Shown here: in pieces, positions 1 to 8,464 of the stretch
How the letters are laid out: every line of letters begins with the position of its first letter
How positions within the stretch are numbered: position 1 is the stretch's first letter
NCBI RefSeq assembly: GCF_000936425.1
Contig: NZ_AVFK01000003.1
Span: forward strand, 124,001-188,000
Direction of reading: 5' to 3'
Source: Skermanella aerolata KACC 11604
GTDB taxonomy: Bacteria; Pseudomonadota; Alphaproteobacteria; Azospirillales; Azospirillaceae
DNA length: 64,000 nucleotides
Made by a program: the position numbers and the translations under genes
Notes under the pieces: model-generated
The model's input: only the letters and a program-made list of their open reading frames with translations
The model's database searches: none
What the model was told of the DNA's origin: nothing

Positions 1-1
1 C

Positions 2-391
2 GAACGCGCCGGCCTGACCGCGAAGGAAGTCGTCGATCTGCACTGCGGCGCCGATTTCCGCGTCTATATGCTGGGCTTCTCGCCCGGCTTCGCCTATCTC
101 GGCGGCCTGCCGGAGGCCCTGCACCTGCCCCGGCGGGAAAATCCCCGGTCGGTCACCCCTGCCGGCAGCTTCATGCAGGGCGGCGCCCAGGCGGCGCTGT
201 CGCCGGTCGCGATGCCGAGCGGCTGGCACCTGATCGGGAAGACTCCGCTGCGCCTGTTCGACCCCGCCCGCTCGCAGCCCTTCCTGCTGGCCCCGGGCGA
301 CCGGGTGCGGCTGGTCGCCATCACGGTCGGGGACTTCGACCTGATGGCCGGCGACGGCGACCGGCTGCCCGAGAGCGAGGTCATCGGATGA
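2..391 (+). CDS. pxpB: 5-oxoprolinase subunit PxpB, C-terminal part (5' end outside window)
   Basis: The open frame enters from the left edge, so the N-terminus is missing; the ATG at 68 is internal. The visible protein has the family motif GFSPGFAYLGGLP followed by a proline- and glycine-rich C-terminal half, typical of allophanate hydrolase subunit 1/PxpB. With PxpA and PxpC it forms the ATP-dependent cytosolic enzyme that opens 5-oxoproline to glutamate. Its stop overlaps the start of pxpC by 4 bp (ATGA), and pxpA follows, so the three genes form one operon. The identification is firm because the complete set is present. Confidence 0.9.
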   Translation, partial: ERAGLTAKEVVDLHCGADFRVYMLGFSPGFAYLGGLPEALHLPRRENPRSVTPAGSFMQGGAQAALSPVAMPSGWHLIGKTPLRLFDPARSQPFLLAPGDRVRLVAITVGDFDLMAGDGDRLPESEVIG

Positions 392-1455
392 GCGGCGGGC
401 TTAAAGTCATCGCGGCCGGCCCCGGCTCGACCCTTCAGGATCGGGGGCGCCTGGGCCATCAGCGCTTCGGCGTCTCGACCGCCGGGGCGGCCGACCCGCT
501 GCTGCTGGCCGCGTCCAACGCCCTGGTCGGCAATGACGCCTTCGAGGGCGCCATCGAGTTCACGCTGGTCGGCGACACCCTGGAAGTCGCAGCACGGTCC
601 TGCCGCATCGCCGTGACCGGCGACGCCGAGCTGACGATCGACGGCCAGCCGCACCTGCCCTGGACCAGCCATCGCTTGGACCAGGGCCAGCGCCTCCGTG
701 TCGGCGCGCTGGCGACGGGTGCGCGTGGCTACCTGGCGGTGGCCGGCGGATTCGACGCGGCCCCTGTCCTCGGCAGCGTATCCACCCATCTGCGCAGCGG
801 GTTGGGCGGCTTCACCGGCACCAGGCTCCAACCGGGCGACCACCTGCCGCTGAAGCTGGCGGAGGCGCCGCAGGAACCGGAGCGGGTGCTTGATCCGCGT
901 CGCATCCTGGACCGCTCCGGCGTGCTGAGGGTGGTCCTGGGTCCGCAGAAGTCGCATTTCACGGAGGCCGGTATGGCGACCTTCCTGGAGAGCGAGTTCA
1001 CCGTCACCGCCGAGGCCGACCGCATGGGCTACCGGCTGGACGGTCCGGCGATCGAACACGCCGGCGGCTTCAACATCATCTCCGACGGCATACCGCTGGG
1101 CGCCATCCAGGTGCCGGGGACCGGCAGGCCGATCGTCCTGCTGGCCGACCGCCAGACCACCGGCGGCTACCCCAAGATCGCCTGCGTGATCGTGCCCGAC
1201 GTAGCGGCCCTGTCGCAGTTCCGGCCCGGAGCCAAGCTGCGTTTCCGGGCTGTTACGGTCGAGGAGGGGACCGATGCCCACCGCGTCTTCGCCGAACTGA
1301 TCGGCAACCTTCCGGCCCTGGTCGAGACGGCGATCCCCGGCGGCGTCCTGGACAGCGAGCGGCTGCTGTCGCTAAACCTGATCGACGGGATGGTCCTAGC
1401 CGGCAAGGCGCCGGACCCGCCCCCATTGCGAATGGACAGGAAGGATACGCCATGA
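388..1455 (+). CDS. pxpC: 5-oxoprolinase subunit PxpC (biotin-dependent carboxyltransferase-like)
   Basis: This 355-residue protein has the allophanate hydrolase subunit 2 fold. The N-terminus carries GPGSTLQDRGRLGHQRFGV (residues 12-30), and later motifs include SDGIPLGAIQVPGTGRPI and a C-terminal LADRQTTGGYPKIA. It joins PxpB and PxpA in ATP-dependent hydrolysis of 5-oxo-L-proline in the cytosol. Length is normal for the family. It starts inside the stop of pxpB and its own stop overlaps the pxpA ATG, so translation of the trio is coupled. Older databases name this family urea amidolyase/allophanate hydrolase, but the presence of pxpA argues for oxoprolinase. Confidence 0.92.
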   Translation: MSGGLKVIAAGPGSTLQDRGRLGHQRFGVSTAGAADPLLLAASNALVGNDAFEGAIEFTLVGDTLEVAARSCRIAVTGDAELTIDGQPHLPWTSHRLDQGQRLRVGALATGARGYLAVAGGFDAAPVLGSVSTHLRSGLGGFTGTRLQPGDHLPLKLAEAPQEPERVLDPRRILDRSGVLRVVLGPQKSHFTEAGMATFLESEFTVTAEADRMGYRLDGPAIEHAGGFNIISDGIPLGAIQVPGTGRPIVLLADRQTTGGYPKIACVIVPDVAALSQFRPGAKLRFRAVTVEEGTDAHRVFAELIGNLPALVETAIPGGVLDSERLLSLNLIDGMVLAGKAPDPPPLRMDRKDTP

Positions 1456-2249
1456 CCGCCGGCATCAGCGTGGACCTGAACTCCGACCTGGGCGAGGGCT
1501 TCGGCCCTTGGAGCATGGGCGACGACGGGGCCATGCTCGACATCGTGTCCTCGGCCAACCTGGCCTGCGGCTTCCATGCCGGCGATCCCGTCATCATGAC
1601 GGATACCGCCAAGGTCGCCCGTGAAAAAGGCGTCGCCATCGGTGCCCATCCCGCCTTCTTCGATCTCTGGGGCTTCGGGCGCCGCCGGATCACGGGCGAC
1701 AGCCCGGCCGATATCGAGAAGATGGTGGCCTACCAGATCGGCGCCCTGCAAGGCGTCGCGACCCTGGCCGGCCACCGCGTCACCCACGTCAAGCCGCACG
1801 GCGCGCTCTACAACATGGCGGCGGCCGATGCCGCCCTAGCCGGCGCCATCGCCAGGGCGATCCGCGCCGTCGATCCCGGCCTGCTCTTCGTCGTGCTGCC
1901 CGGCAGCGAGATGGAACGGGCCGGCCACGCCGCCGGTCTGGCCGTCGCCTGCGAGGTCTTCGCCGACCGGGGCTATCTGGACGACGGCAGTCTGGCCCCC
2001 CGTGGCCAGCCCGGCGCCCTGATCCACGATCCGGAGGAAGCGGCCCACCGCACGGTGGAGATGGTGACGGCCGGCACGGTCCGGGCGCTGTCCGGAACCA
2101 TGGTCCCGGTCAAGGCCGACACGATCTGCATCCACGGCGACAGCCCCGCCGCCGTCGCGATGGCCAAAGCCGTCCGAAGTGCCCTGGAAGAGGCCGGAGT
2201 CGCGATCCGTCCCATGCACGAGACTGTCGGTCTCGCCAGTTCCCGATAG
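1452..2249 (+). CDS. pxpA: 5-oxoprolinase subunit PxpA (LamB/YcsF family)
   Basis: This 265-residue protein has the LamB/YcsF signature: DLNSDLGEGFG (residues 8-18), ANLACGFHAGDP (36-47), then GAHPAF and VKPHGALYN. The conserved Asp, His and Glu residues of the amidohydrolase-like barrel are present. PxpA is the lactam-opening subunit of the PxpABC 5-oxoprolinase. The start overlaps the pxpC stop by 4 bp. Length matches the family (about 250 residues). It is the last gene of the operon; the next 56 bases hold no gene before a degenerate permease fragment. Confidence 0.93.
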   Translation: MTAGISVDLNSDLGEGFGPWSMGDDGAMLDIVSSANLACGFHAGDPVIMTDTAKVAREKGVAIGAHPAFFDLWGFGRRRITGDSPADIEKMVAYQIGALQGVATLAGHRVTHVKPHGALYNMAAADAALAGAIARAIRAVDPGLLFVVLPGSEMERAGHAAGLAVACEVFADRGYLDDGSLAPRGQPGALIHDPEEAAHRTVEMVTAGTVRALSGTMVPVKADTICIHGDSPAAVAMAKAVRSALEEAGVAIRPMHETVGLASSR

Positions 2250-2305
2250 TTCTTGATGCTGAAACATAACCGTTTCTCACAGCCTCGGCGGCTCCGATCT
2301 TTCTT

Positions 2306-2501
2306 ATGTCCGTTGCGTATCGCGGCTTCAGCGTGATCCGCAAGTTAGCCGAACGCACCAAGGCCGCCATGGCGAACCAGTTCATCGAAGGCGCCAATGC
2401 GGCAGGCATCCCGCTGGAAGTGCTGCACCGGGTCGCCTTGATGGCCAGCGGCGGCGGTGTTCGCCATGATCGGCGTCTGCTACCTGACCGGTATAGTCTG
2501 A
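2306..2501 (+). pseudogene. GntP-family permease remnant (internal deletion and frameshift)
   Basis: The frame from 2306 encodes ERTKAAMANQFIEGANAAG and then LEVLHRVALMASGG, which resembles the segment of gluconate:H+ symporters (GntP) near the C-terminus. Directly after it the reading frame must shift by one base to give VFAMIGVCYLTGIV and a stop at 2499-2501, which looks like the last helix of the same family. About 50 residues normally lie between these two segments, so an internal deletion removed them, and the whole N-terminal part is absent. It is read as a dead fragment. The family assignment rests on memory of family motifs and needs an alignment. Confidence 0.5.
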
Positions 2502-2776
2502 TAGCCTCAAGGCAATAGGCAGGTGCTGGTTTCAAGGACCTGCTTGTCATTTGAAAGACCAGCAAGCCAGTGGATTTTACCACCGCTTCTTGCAGCTTTT
2601 GGCGATATCTCCCCGAGGCTCTACAAAAAATCAGTCTGATATCCCAGAGGCCAGGACTTCGTATCGTTTTGAATATGGAAGTTTCAGGCTTTATCTACTG
2701 AGTATAACCCGATAAAAAACACATTCAAGCAGAGAGAAAAATCACATTTTTTCCATTGATTATTTGGTCTGATATC

Positions 2777-2796
2777 TTCCTCACTGCAATGAGGAA
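2777..2796 (+). promoter_or_regulatory. Hairpin overlapping the ribosome binding site of the haloperoxidase gene
   Basis: TTCCTCA (2777-2783) and TGAGGAA (2790-2796) are perfect complements with a six-base loop. The right arm contains the AGGA at 2792-2795 that serves as Shine-Dalgarno for the ATG at 2805. If transcribed, folding would hide the ribosome binding site. The stretch 2519-2776 is AT-rich for this genome and holds no gene; it presumably carries the promoter. Confidence 0.4.
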
Positions 2797-2804
2797 ACAG
2801 CAAC

Positions 2805-4337
2805 ATGGCACCCAACGAAGCCGTCACCAATCTGCAATCTCCTCCGACGACCGCAGTATCCACCGCTGCCACGATGTCTCCGGCATCTGCCGCAGCCGAC
2901 ATCATCCTGTACTGGAATGCCGTGGCGCTCGAAGCCAATCGCGAGTCGCATTCGGTCCCGAATGGCGAACAGACCGGCCCGACGCTCAGCGCTCGCGCGC
3001 TCGGGATCGTTCATCTTGCCATGCATGACGCCTTCTTCGCTATCGACGGCGGGCATCCCCTCTACATGGCCCTGCCGCCGAGTTCGCCGGGCAACCCCAT
3101 TTCCGAAAGAACGAACATAGCCGCCGCCGTATCGGCCGCTGCCTGCACCGCGCTATCGGCCCTCTACCCGAGCCAGCGGGCGAAGTTCGAAGCGGCTGTT
3201 CTCGGTGCCGGGATCCTGGCCGCGGATGCCGCCGCCAGCGGTGCCTTGGGAAGGGCGGTCGGACACCGGATCTTCGCCAGTCTCGCAATCAAGCCGAACG
3301 AACCCGGTGTCGGCGACAAGGAATACGAAGCTTCCTTCGCCCATGGTCACCATCGGCAGGATCCGGACAATCCCGGACAAGGGTTCTACGGACCGTTCTA
3401 TGGTGCGACAGCCCGGACGATGGCTGCATTCAACGGCCATACGCTTGCCCCGCCGCCGATGTCCGACACGCCCGACTACAAGGCGGCACTGGATCAAGTC
3501 ATCAGGAAAGGCGGCGCCACCGCCCTCAAGACGACGGATCGCTTGTCCAAGGATACGCTGATCGGCGTCTACTGGGCGTATGACGGCGTCAAGTCGATCG
3601 GGACGCCGCCCCGGCTCTACAATCAGATCCTGCGCACTGTCGCGCGAAGCAAGAACAATTCCGAGGCCGACAATGCCCGCCTATTTGCCCTCGTCAACGT
3701 GGCGATGGCCGACGCCGGGAAGTTCTGCTGGCACGAGAAGTACAGATACGATCTCTGGCGGCCGGTGCTGGGGGTGAGGGAGCACGATCGGTCCATGGGG
3801 CCGACCGGCACGCCCGCCAGCACTCTCGATCCCGCGTGCCATCCGTTCTGGCTGCCCCTCGGTGCGCCGAAGACCAACGAACCCGGCGGCAGGAACTTCA
3901 CGCCGAATTTTCCGGCCTATCCCTCCGGCCACGCCACGTTCGGCGCTTCCGCCTTGCAGATGATCCGCCGGTTCTACGGCGACTTCACATCAGAGGAGAT
4001 CGCTGCCGGCGCGCAGAAGCCGGATACGATCGCCTTCGACTTCGTCTCGGACGAGTTGAACGGCATCAGCGTCGATACCAACGGGACCGTCCGTCCACGC
4101 CATGTTCGTCATTTCGACAGTCTGTGGCATGCGATCTTCGAAAACGGCCTGAGCCGCGTCTTCCTCGGAGTCCACTGGATATTCGATGCTTTCGATGCGG
4201 CAGACGTGATGGTCGACTCCGAAACCTTCAAGGACCCCGCCGACATCGAATATACCAAGCAAGTGGGCGGCGTTAAGCTCGGTCTAGACATCGCCAACGA
4301 CATCTTCGACAGCGGCCTGAAAGCCAGCACGCTGTAA
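2805..4337 (+). CDS. Vanadium-dependent haloperoxidase-like PAP2-superfamily protein
   Basis: All three vanadate/phosphate-binding motifs of the PAP2/haloperoxidase superfamily are present in order in this 510-residue protein. They are K312-x6-R319-P320 (KYRYDLWRP), PSGH at 373-376, and S450-R451-x5-H457-x3-D461 (SRVFLGVHWIFD). His457 matches the metal-ligating histidine and His376 the acid-base histidine. Length and the extra N-terminal helical region fit bacterial vanadium haloperoxidases better than small PAP2 phosphatases. No clear signal peptide is visible. Known members oxidise halides with hydrogen peroxide; some relatives are acid phosphatases, so the activity is inferred. A strong hairpin follows the stop. 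Confidence 0.8.
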   Translation: MAPNEAVTNLQSPPTTAVSTAATMSPASAAADIILYWNAVALEANRESHSVPNGEQTGPTLSARALGIVHLAMHDAFFAIDGGHPLYMALPPSSPGNPISERTNIAAAVSAAACTALSALYPSQRAKFEAAVLGAGILAADAAASGALGRAVGHRIFASLAIKPNEPGVGDKEYEASFAHGHHRQDPDNPGQGFYGPFYGATARTMAAFNGHTLAPPPMSDTPDYKAALDQVIRKGGATALKTTDRLSKDTLIGVYWAYDGVKSIGTPPRLYNQILRTVARSKNNSEADNARLFALVNVAMADAGKFCWHEKYRYDLWRPVLGVREHDRSMGPTGTPASTLDPACHPFWLPLGAPKTNEPGGRNFTPNFPAYPSGHATFGASALQMIRRFYGDFTSEEIAAGAQKPDTIAFDFVSDELNGISVDTNGTVRPRHVRHFDSLWHAIFENGLSRVFLGVHWIFDAFDAADVMVDSETFKDPADIEYTKQVGGVKLGLDIANDIFDSGLKASTL

Positions 4338-4366
4338 CCGTCTGCCGGATGCTACGATCCTGAAAA

Positions 4367-4405
4367 GCCTTCGCGGAAGCCGGTAACCCCGGATTCCGCG
4401 AAGGC
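4367..4405 (+). terminator. Strong hairpin after the haloperoxidase gene
   Basis: GCCTTCGCGGAA (4367-4378) and TTCCGCGAAGGC (4394-4405) form a perfect 12-bp stem 29 bases after the stop codon. Inner CCGG/CCGG pairing shortens the loop. No T-run follows, so it may be a terminator of the GC-hairpin type or an mRNA 3' stabiliser. The rest of 4406-4577 shows no gene. Confidence 0.55.
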
Positions 4406-4577
4406 ACCGGCATGTCCGGATTTGCGGCACGCCGCCTCAGGCATTCCCGTTCATGCATCAGCAGGATTACGGCCACTGATAAAACCAAAGATTGTGTCGA
4501 TTCTCACATAGCGAAAACTGGATTTCAAGCAAGAATACATGACTTTGGAAAGGCAAAAAGACGGGAGTTTATTGAAG

Positions 4578-5957
4578 ATGTCTCCTATTGGGTCTTTTTA
4601 TCGCGAGAGAGACGATAAGGCGAATACTGCCATTACATCGACGATGCCGACACGCCGCTTGTTCCTGGGGATGGCGGGTGCGCAAGGCATCGTTCTGCCC
4701 GCCGCATGCGCCGCTCTCTACGATGTCGCTCGGCCATCTCCCGCCGCCGCCGCCAAGCCGGCCCATAAACCCGGACACAAGGGCGCCATCCGTCCCGACC
4801 CCGGACTGGAGCCGGCGCAGGCCCGGATCGTCCGCGACTTCATGCATCCGAAGCTGGAATTGATCCGGCTGCTCCACGAAGCCGCCGAGATCGAACATGC
4901 CCTGATGGTGCAGTATCTCTACGCCGCGTTCTCCCTGAAGCCGGAATACGAACAGGTTCGCGGGACCGGAGCACCAAACGTCGACGATCTCGTCGGCGTC
5001 GCCGTTCAGGAAATGCAGCATCTCGGCGCGGTCAATCGGCTCCTGGTCGACTTAGGCGCCGCACCGCATATGGGCCGCCAGGACTTTCCCTACGAACCGG
5101 ACCTCTACCCGTTCCCCTTCCACCTGGAACCGCTGAGCCGGCACAGCCTTGCCAAATACGTCTTCACCGAAGCGCCGGAAGACGCGCTGGACATCGGACA
5201 GGCCCGGTCGGCCGAAGACCGCCGCTTCCTTGCCGAACTCCGGACCGTGCTGGGCGGCGATGTCAGGCCCAACCATGTCGGGACCCTGTACGGGACGATC
5301 ATCGACCTCGTGTCGGAACTCCAGGCAACCCCCAATACCAGCCGCCATCCGGATCTGGATGCCTGGAAGGTCAAGCTCGAAGACATCAAGGGGGAAGGCG
5401 AGATCGATCACTACCACTTCTTCAGGAACCTCTTCATGGGCCGGCACGCCGGGTTCGGGCAGCAGGCGGACATCTGGAAGCTGGCGCAGGCCGATCCGGC
5501 ATACCCCTCGTACCGCCTGCCCCTGGACCCCAGCGCCTACAAGGGACATCCCAACGAAATCGAGAATCCCGTAGCACTCGGCTTGGCATGGCTCGGGAAC
5601 CTGGAGTACTGGACCACGTTGTCCCTGCTCGACATCCACTACCGCGAGGACGGGGACGCGGCGCTCGATCTGGCGCGGGCGCATATGCTGGGCCCGCTCT
5701 GGTCGATGGCCACATATCTGCCGAAGCTGGGCGCCGGCATGCCGTTCGACCCGTTGAGCCTGGGCTACGCGCCCGGCAGGACACCCGCCGAAAGAGTGCG
5801 GTTCACCGCACTCCTGGTCCGGGAAGCGGCGCAGGTCGCCCATGCCCTCGATAAGCATCTGCCGGGTGACTTTCCGGCCGGCCAGCATGCCGAGACGATA
5901 GCAGCGCTGGAAACCGATCTGGTAGCACTGTTGCCGGCAGGAAACATGCATCGCTGA
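4578..5957 (+). CDS. Ferritin-like domain protein with Tat-type N-terminus
   Basis: This 459-residue protein starts at 4578, chosen because GGGAG lies about 10 bases upstream; 4539 and 4644 are alternatives. A twin-arginine motif TRRLFLGMAG precedes a short hydrophobic stretch and an Ala/Pro-rich segment, suggesting Tat export. The core carries helix motifs HEAAEIEHALMVQYLYAAF and AVQEMQHLGAVNRLLVDLG, with the Glu/His pattern of a ferritin-like di-iron four-helix bundle. This resembles the ferritin-like family related to iminophenyl-pyruvate dimer synthase (VioB-type). The substrate is unknown. It lies between a haloperoxidase-like gene and a Crp/Fnr regulator, hinting at peroxide or redox chemistry outside the cytosol; that link is inference. 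Confidence 0.65.
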   Translation: MSPIGSFYRERDDKANTAITSTMPTRRLFLGMAGAQGIVLPAACAALYDVARPSPAAAAKPAHKPGHKGAIRPDPGLEPAQARIVRDFMHPKLELIRLLHEAAEIEHALMVQYLYAAFSLKPEYEQVRGTGAPNVDDLVGVAVQEMQHLGAVNRLLVDLGAAPHMGRQDFPYEPDLYPFPFHLEPLSRHSLAKYVFTEAPEDALDIGQARSAEDRRFLAELRTVLGGDVRPNHVGTLYGTIIDLVSELQATPNTSRHPDLDAWKVKLEDIKGEGEIDHYHFFRNLFMGRHAGFGQQADIWKLAQADPAYPSYRLPLDPSAYKGHPNEIENPVALGLAWLGNLEYWTTLSLLDIHYREDGDAALDLARAHMLGPLWSMATYLPKLGAGMPFDPLSLGYAPGRTPAERVRFTALLVREAAQVAHALDKHLPGDFPAGQHAETIAALETDLVALLPAGNMHR

Positions 5958-6089
5958 TCGGTGGCGCCGCCCTGCCCAAGGGGCGGGAAAAGGCGTCCAT
6001 TGTGCCAAATAGCACTGTCCGGTACGAATTTCGGGCTGATAACGTTCCTCATATCGCTCGTGTGTGGTCCGATCTACCGGAGAGTCTGC

Positions 6090-6806
6090 ATGACGTCCAA
6101 GCTTTCGCGGGTACGGAGCGGCAAGGAAACTCTGGAAAACTTCGAGATCTTCAAGGGTTTGCCTGCCGAAGCGGTGGATGCGTATTCCCGGCGGTGCGTC
6201 TGGAAGCGGTTCGAGACGCACCAGCCGCTGATCCGGTACAAGGATGCCACCCGCGACGTCTTCTTCATCTCGTCCGGCCGGGCGCGGGCGACGCACTACG
6301 CCGCGAGCGGGCGGGAGATCAGTTTCCGCGATCTCGGCGCCGGCGACATGTTCGGCGAGGTTTCCGCCATCGACGCCCAGCCGCGGTCGCTCAGCGTCGT
6401 CGCCCAGTCCGAGATGCTGGTCGCGATGATGCCGGCTCCCGTGCTGCGGGAACTGATGAGGGAGCACGAACAGTGCGCCATTGCCATCATGCTCCGGATG
6501 ACGCGGCTCATCCGCTGCCTGTCGGAGCGGATCGTGGAATTCAGCACCTTGGGGGTCCAGGACCGCATCCGCGCCGAGCTGCTGCGGCTTGCCCGGATAT
6601 CGTCACCCGGCCAGAACACCGCTGTCATATTCCCGGTGCCGACCCACACCGATATCGCCAACCGCATCAGCACCCACCGGGAGGCCGTCACCCGGGAACT
6701 CAGCAACCTGTGCCGCGCCGGGTTGCTGGAGCGGCAGAATTGCAGCCTGATCGTCCGCGATGTCGACAAGCTGTCCAGGATCGTTTCCGACGTGCTGGGC
6801 GAGTGA
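6090..6806 (+). CDS. Crp/Fnr-family transcriptional regulator
   Basis: The start at 6090 is preferred because GGAGAG lies 6 bases upstream; the open frame extends further up but without a ribosome site. The 238-residue product has a cyclic-nucleotide-binding-like beta-barrel (about residues 20-130, including GDMFGEVSAID), a long dimer helix, and a winged helix-turn-helix at about 185-220 (THTDIANRISTHREAVTREL). No FNR-type N-terminal cysteine cluster is seen, so it is not an obvious iron-sulfur oxygen sensor. Ligand and targets are unknown. It lies 132 bp downstream of the ferritin-like gene on the same strand and may regulate it. Confidence 0.85.
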   Translation: MTSKLSRVRSGKETLENFEIFKGLPAEAVDAYSRRCVWKRFETHQPLIRYKDATRDVFFISSGRARATHYAASGREISFRDLGAGDMFGEVSAIDAQPRSLSVVAQSEMLVAMMPAPVLRELMREHEQCAIAIMLRMTRLIRCLSERIVEFSTLGVQDRIRAELLRLARISSPGQNTAVIFPVPTHTDIANRISTHREAVTRELSNLCRAGLLERQNCSLIVRDVDKLSRIVSDVLGE

Positions 6807-6949
6807 CCGGCAACCGGCTCCCGGCCAGGGCTGAGACCCCGCAGCACCAACGGCAAGGATCTTAGGCGGTTAGTCTGAATTTACCTCAATCTGCATCTAA
6901 TAGTATTTGTCCCTGGGCATCTGCATCGAGCCGGGGGAGGGTTGCGGAT

Positions 6950-8374
6950 TTGAGGCCGGTCGTGACGCGTGCCGATGAAGGGTCGCTGCCTGACAAGGGC
7001 GACTTCATCATGCCGACCGCCGAAGAGATCGCGACTCTGCCTGCCAAGACGATCGAGCGCATCCACAGGTATTCGGCGGAACTGCCGCCCTCGCCGGCAC
7101 GCGCGGCGCTGGAGGACGCCCTGCGTCCCCGCCTGCGGACCACCCGGCCGCCTAAGCCCGTCACCCCGATGCGGCTGTTCTGCTGGCCGTTCGAGGACCT
7201 GCTGACCGACCGGAATCCCCGGGTCCGGCCGGCGGCGCTGATCCCGCGCCGTGTCCTGATGCCGTTCTGGACCATGCTGACAAAGCCCTCCACCGTGTCC
7301 GAACTCCTGCGCGGCCCCAGCGACGAACATCCGCTGCCGCCTCGCATGGACTTCGGCGCGCTGGACCACCCGCTGTTCGAAGTCGGCAGAAGCACCTTGT
7401 CGGCGATGCGCGGCGCCGCCGTGGGCAATGCGGGGATCGCCACTGTCGGCAAGCGGATCCATCCCGATATCTGGGACATCGTGCCGGAGATGGAAGCGGC
7501 GATCGGCCTGCGCCATCAGCTCTGGCTCGTCAAGCAGCACCTGCTGGGGAACCGGGTCAGCCTGGCGGTGACCGAGTTCCTGACCTGTGCCCGCAACGAC
7601 GCCCTGTCCATGCATGTCCTGCTGCTGTCGCTGGCGCGCTCGCCACAGACCCGGAAGGCTTTCCCCGCCTTCGCCGACGCGCTCAGCCGCGAGAAGTCGC
7701 AGGAAGTGACCCGCGTCCTGACCGACATCACGCGCTGCACGTTCGACGACGCCCGGCGCGACCTCGGCGTCGAGACCGCGGAGGAGGAAGCCCGCGACCT
7801 CGACCCGCTGACGCTGGCGCGCGGCCTGAAGCCGGTCGCCGAGCGGCTGGCCATCCTGCGCGCCCAGTCGCTGGGGCGGGCAGGCTCGACGGCCGCCGAA
7901 CGCCTGACCCAGGACCTGAAGGCGGCCGTCCGCGACAAGCTGGTGTCCAATGTCGACGCCATGATCGACCGGCTGCCCGAAACGCCGAGGACGGCCAACG
8001 AGACGGAGTTCGTCTCGGCCCTGATGGGTGCGGTCGGCATGCTGACGACGGGCCGCGAGGTTTGTGCCAGCGCCGGCTTCAACGACATGACAGCGCCGTC
8101 GGTGGAACGGCTGCTCGCGGCGACGCAGAAGCGAATCAGCGCCCTCGCGCGGCCGGCTCCCGGGGCAGCCCCCGAACCGGCCCTGGCCGACCGCGCGCTT
8201 CGCGTCGCGGCGCGCGCGGCCCATGCCTTCGAAGCGCTGACCGCTCAGGAAGACGTGCTCTCCTTCCTCCAGGCCGCCTTCTCCGACGCGACCGGCCGGC
8301 CGCCTCCCCGGACGCGGGAAGCCTTCCTGTCCGAGATCGTCCGCTCCTGCTGTTCCCCCGTCCGTGAAGCCTGA
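6950..8374 (+). CDS. Conserved-looking protein of unknown function (474 aa)
   Basis: I do not recognise a named family. The TTG start at 6950 is supported by GGGGGAGG about 8 bases upstream; ATG 7010 is an alternative. The protein is soluble-looking and helical, with an unusual aromatic/proline segment TPMRLFCWPFEDLLTDRNPR (residues about 65-84) followed by an arginine-rich IPRRVLMPFW. The C-terminal half is Ala/Arg/Leu-rich helix. No membrane segment or signal peptide is evident. The next gene lies 90 bp downstream on the same strand, is also unrecognised and has similar helical character, so the two may act together. Codon use looks native. Confidence 0.6.
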   Translation: MRPVVTRADEGSLPDKGDFIMPTAEEIATLPAKTIERIHRYSAELPPSPARAALEDALRPRLRTTRPPKPVTPMRLFCWPFEDLLTDRNPRVRPAALIPRRVLMPFWTMLTKPSTVSELLRGPSDEHPLPPRMDFGALDHPLFEVGRSTLSAMRGAAVGNAGIATVGKRIHPDIWDIVPEMEAAIGLRHQLWLVKQHLLGNRVSLAVTEFLTCARNDALSMHVLLLSLARSPQTRKAFPAFADALSREKSQEVTRVLTDITRCTFDDARRDLGVETAEEEARDLDPLTLARGLKPVAERLAILRAQSLGRAGSTAAERLTQDLKAAVRDKLVSNVDAMIDRLPETPRTANETEFVSALMGAVGMLTTGREVCASAGFNDMTAPSVERLLAATQKRISALARPAPGAAPEPALADRALRVAARAAHAFEALTAQEDVLSFLQAAFSDATGRPPPRTREAFLSEIVRSCCSPVREA

Positions 8375-8464
8375 GCCGGCGGACCAACGATTTTTTCAGC
8401 AACTTCGGCGCATCATCGGCGCGATGCCAGCGCCAGGCCCCACAGCCCCGAAAGACCTCCCGCC

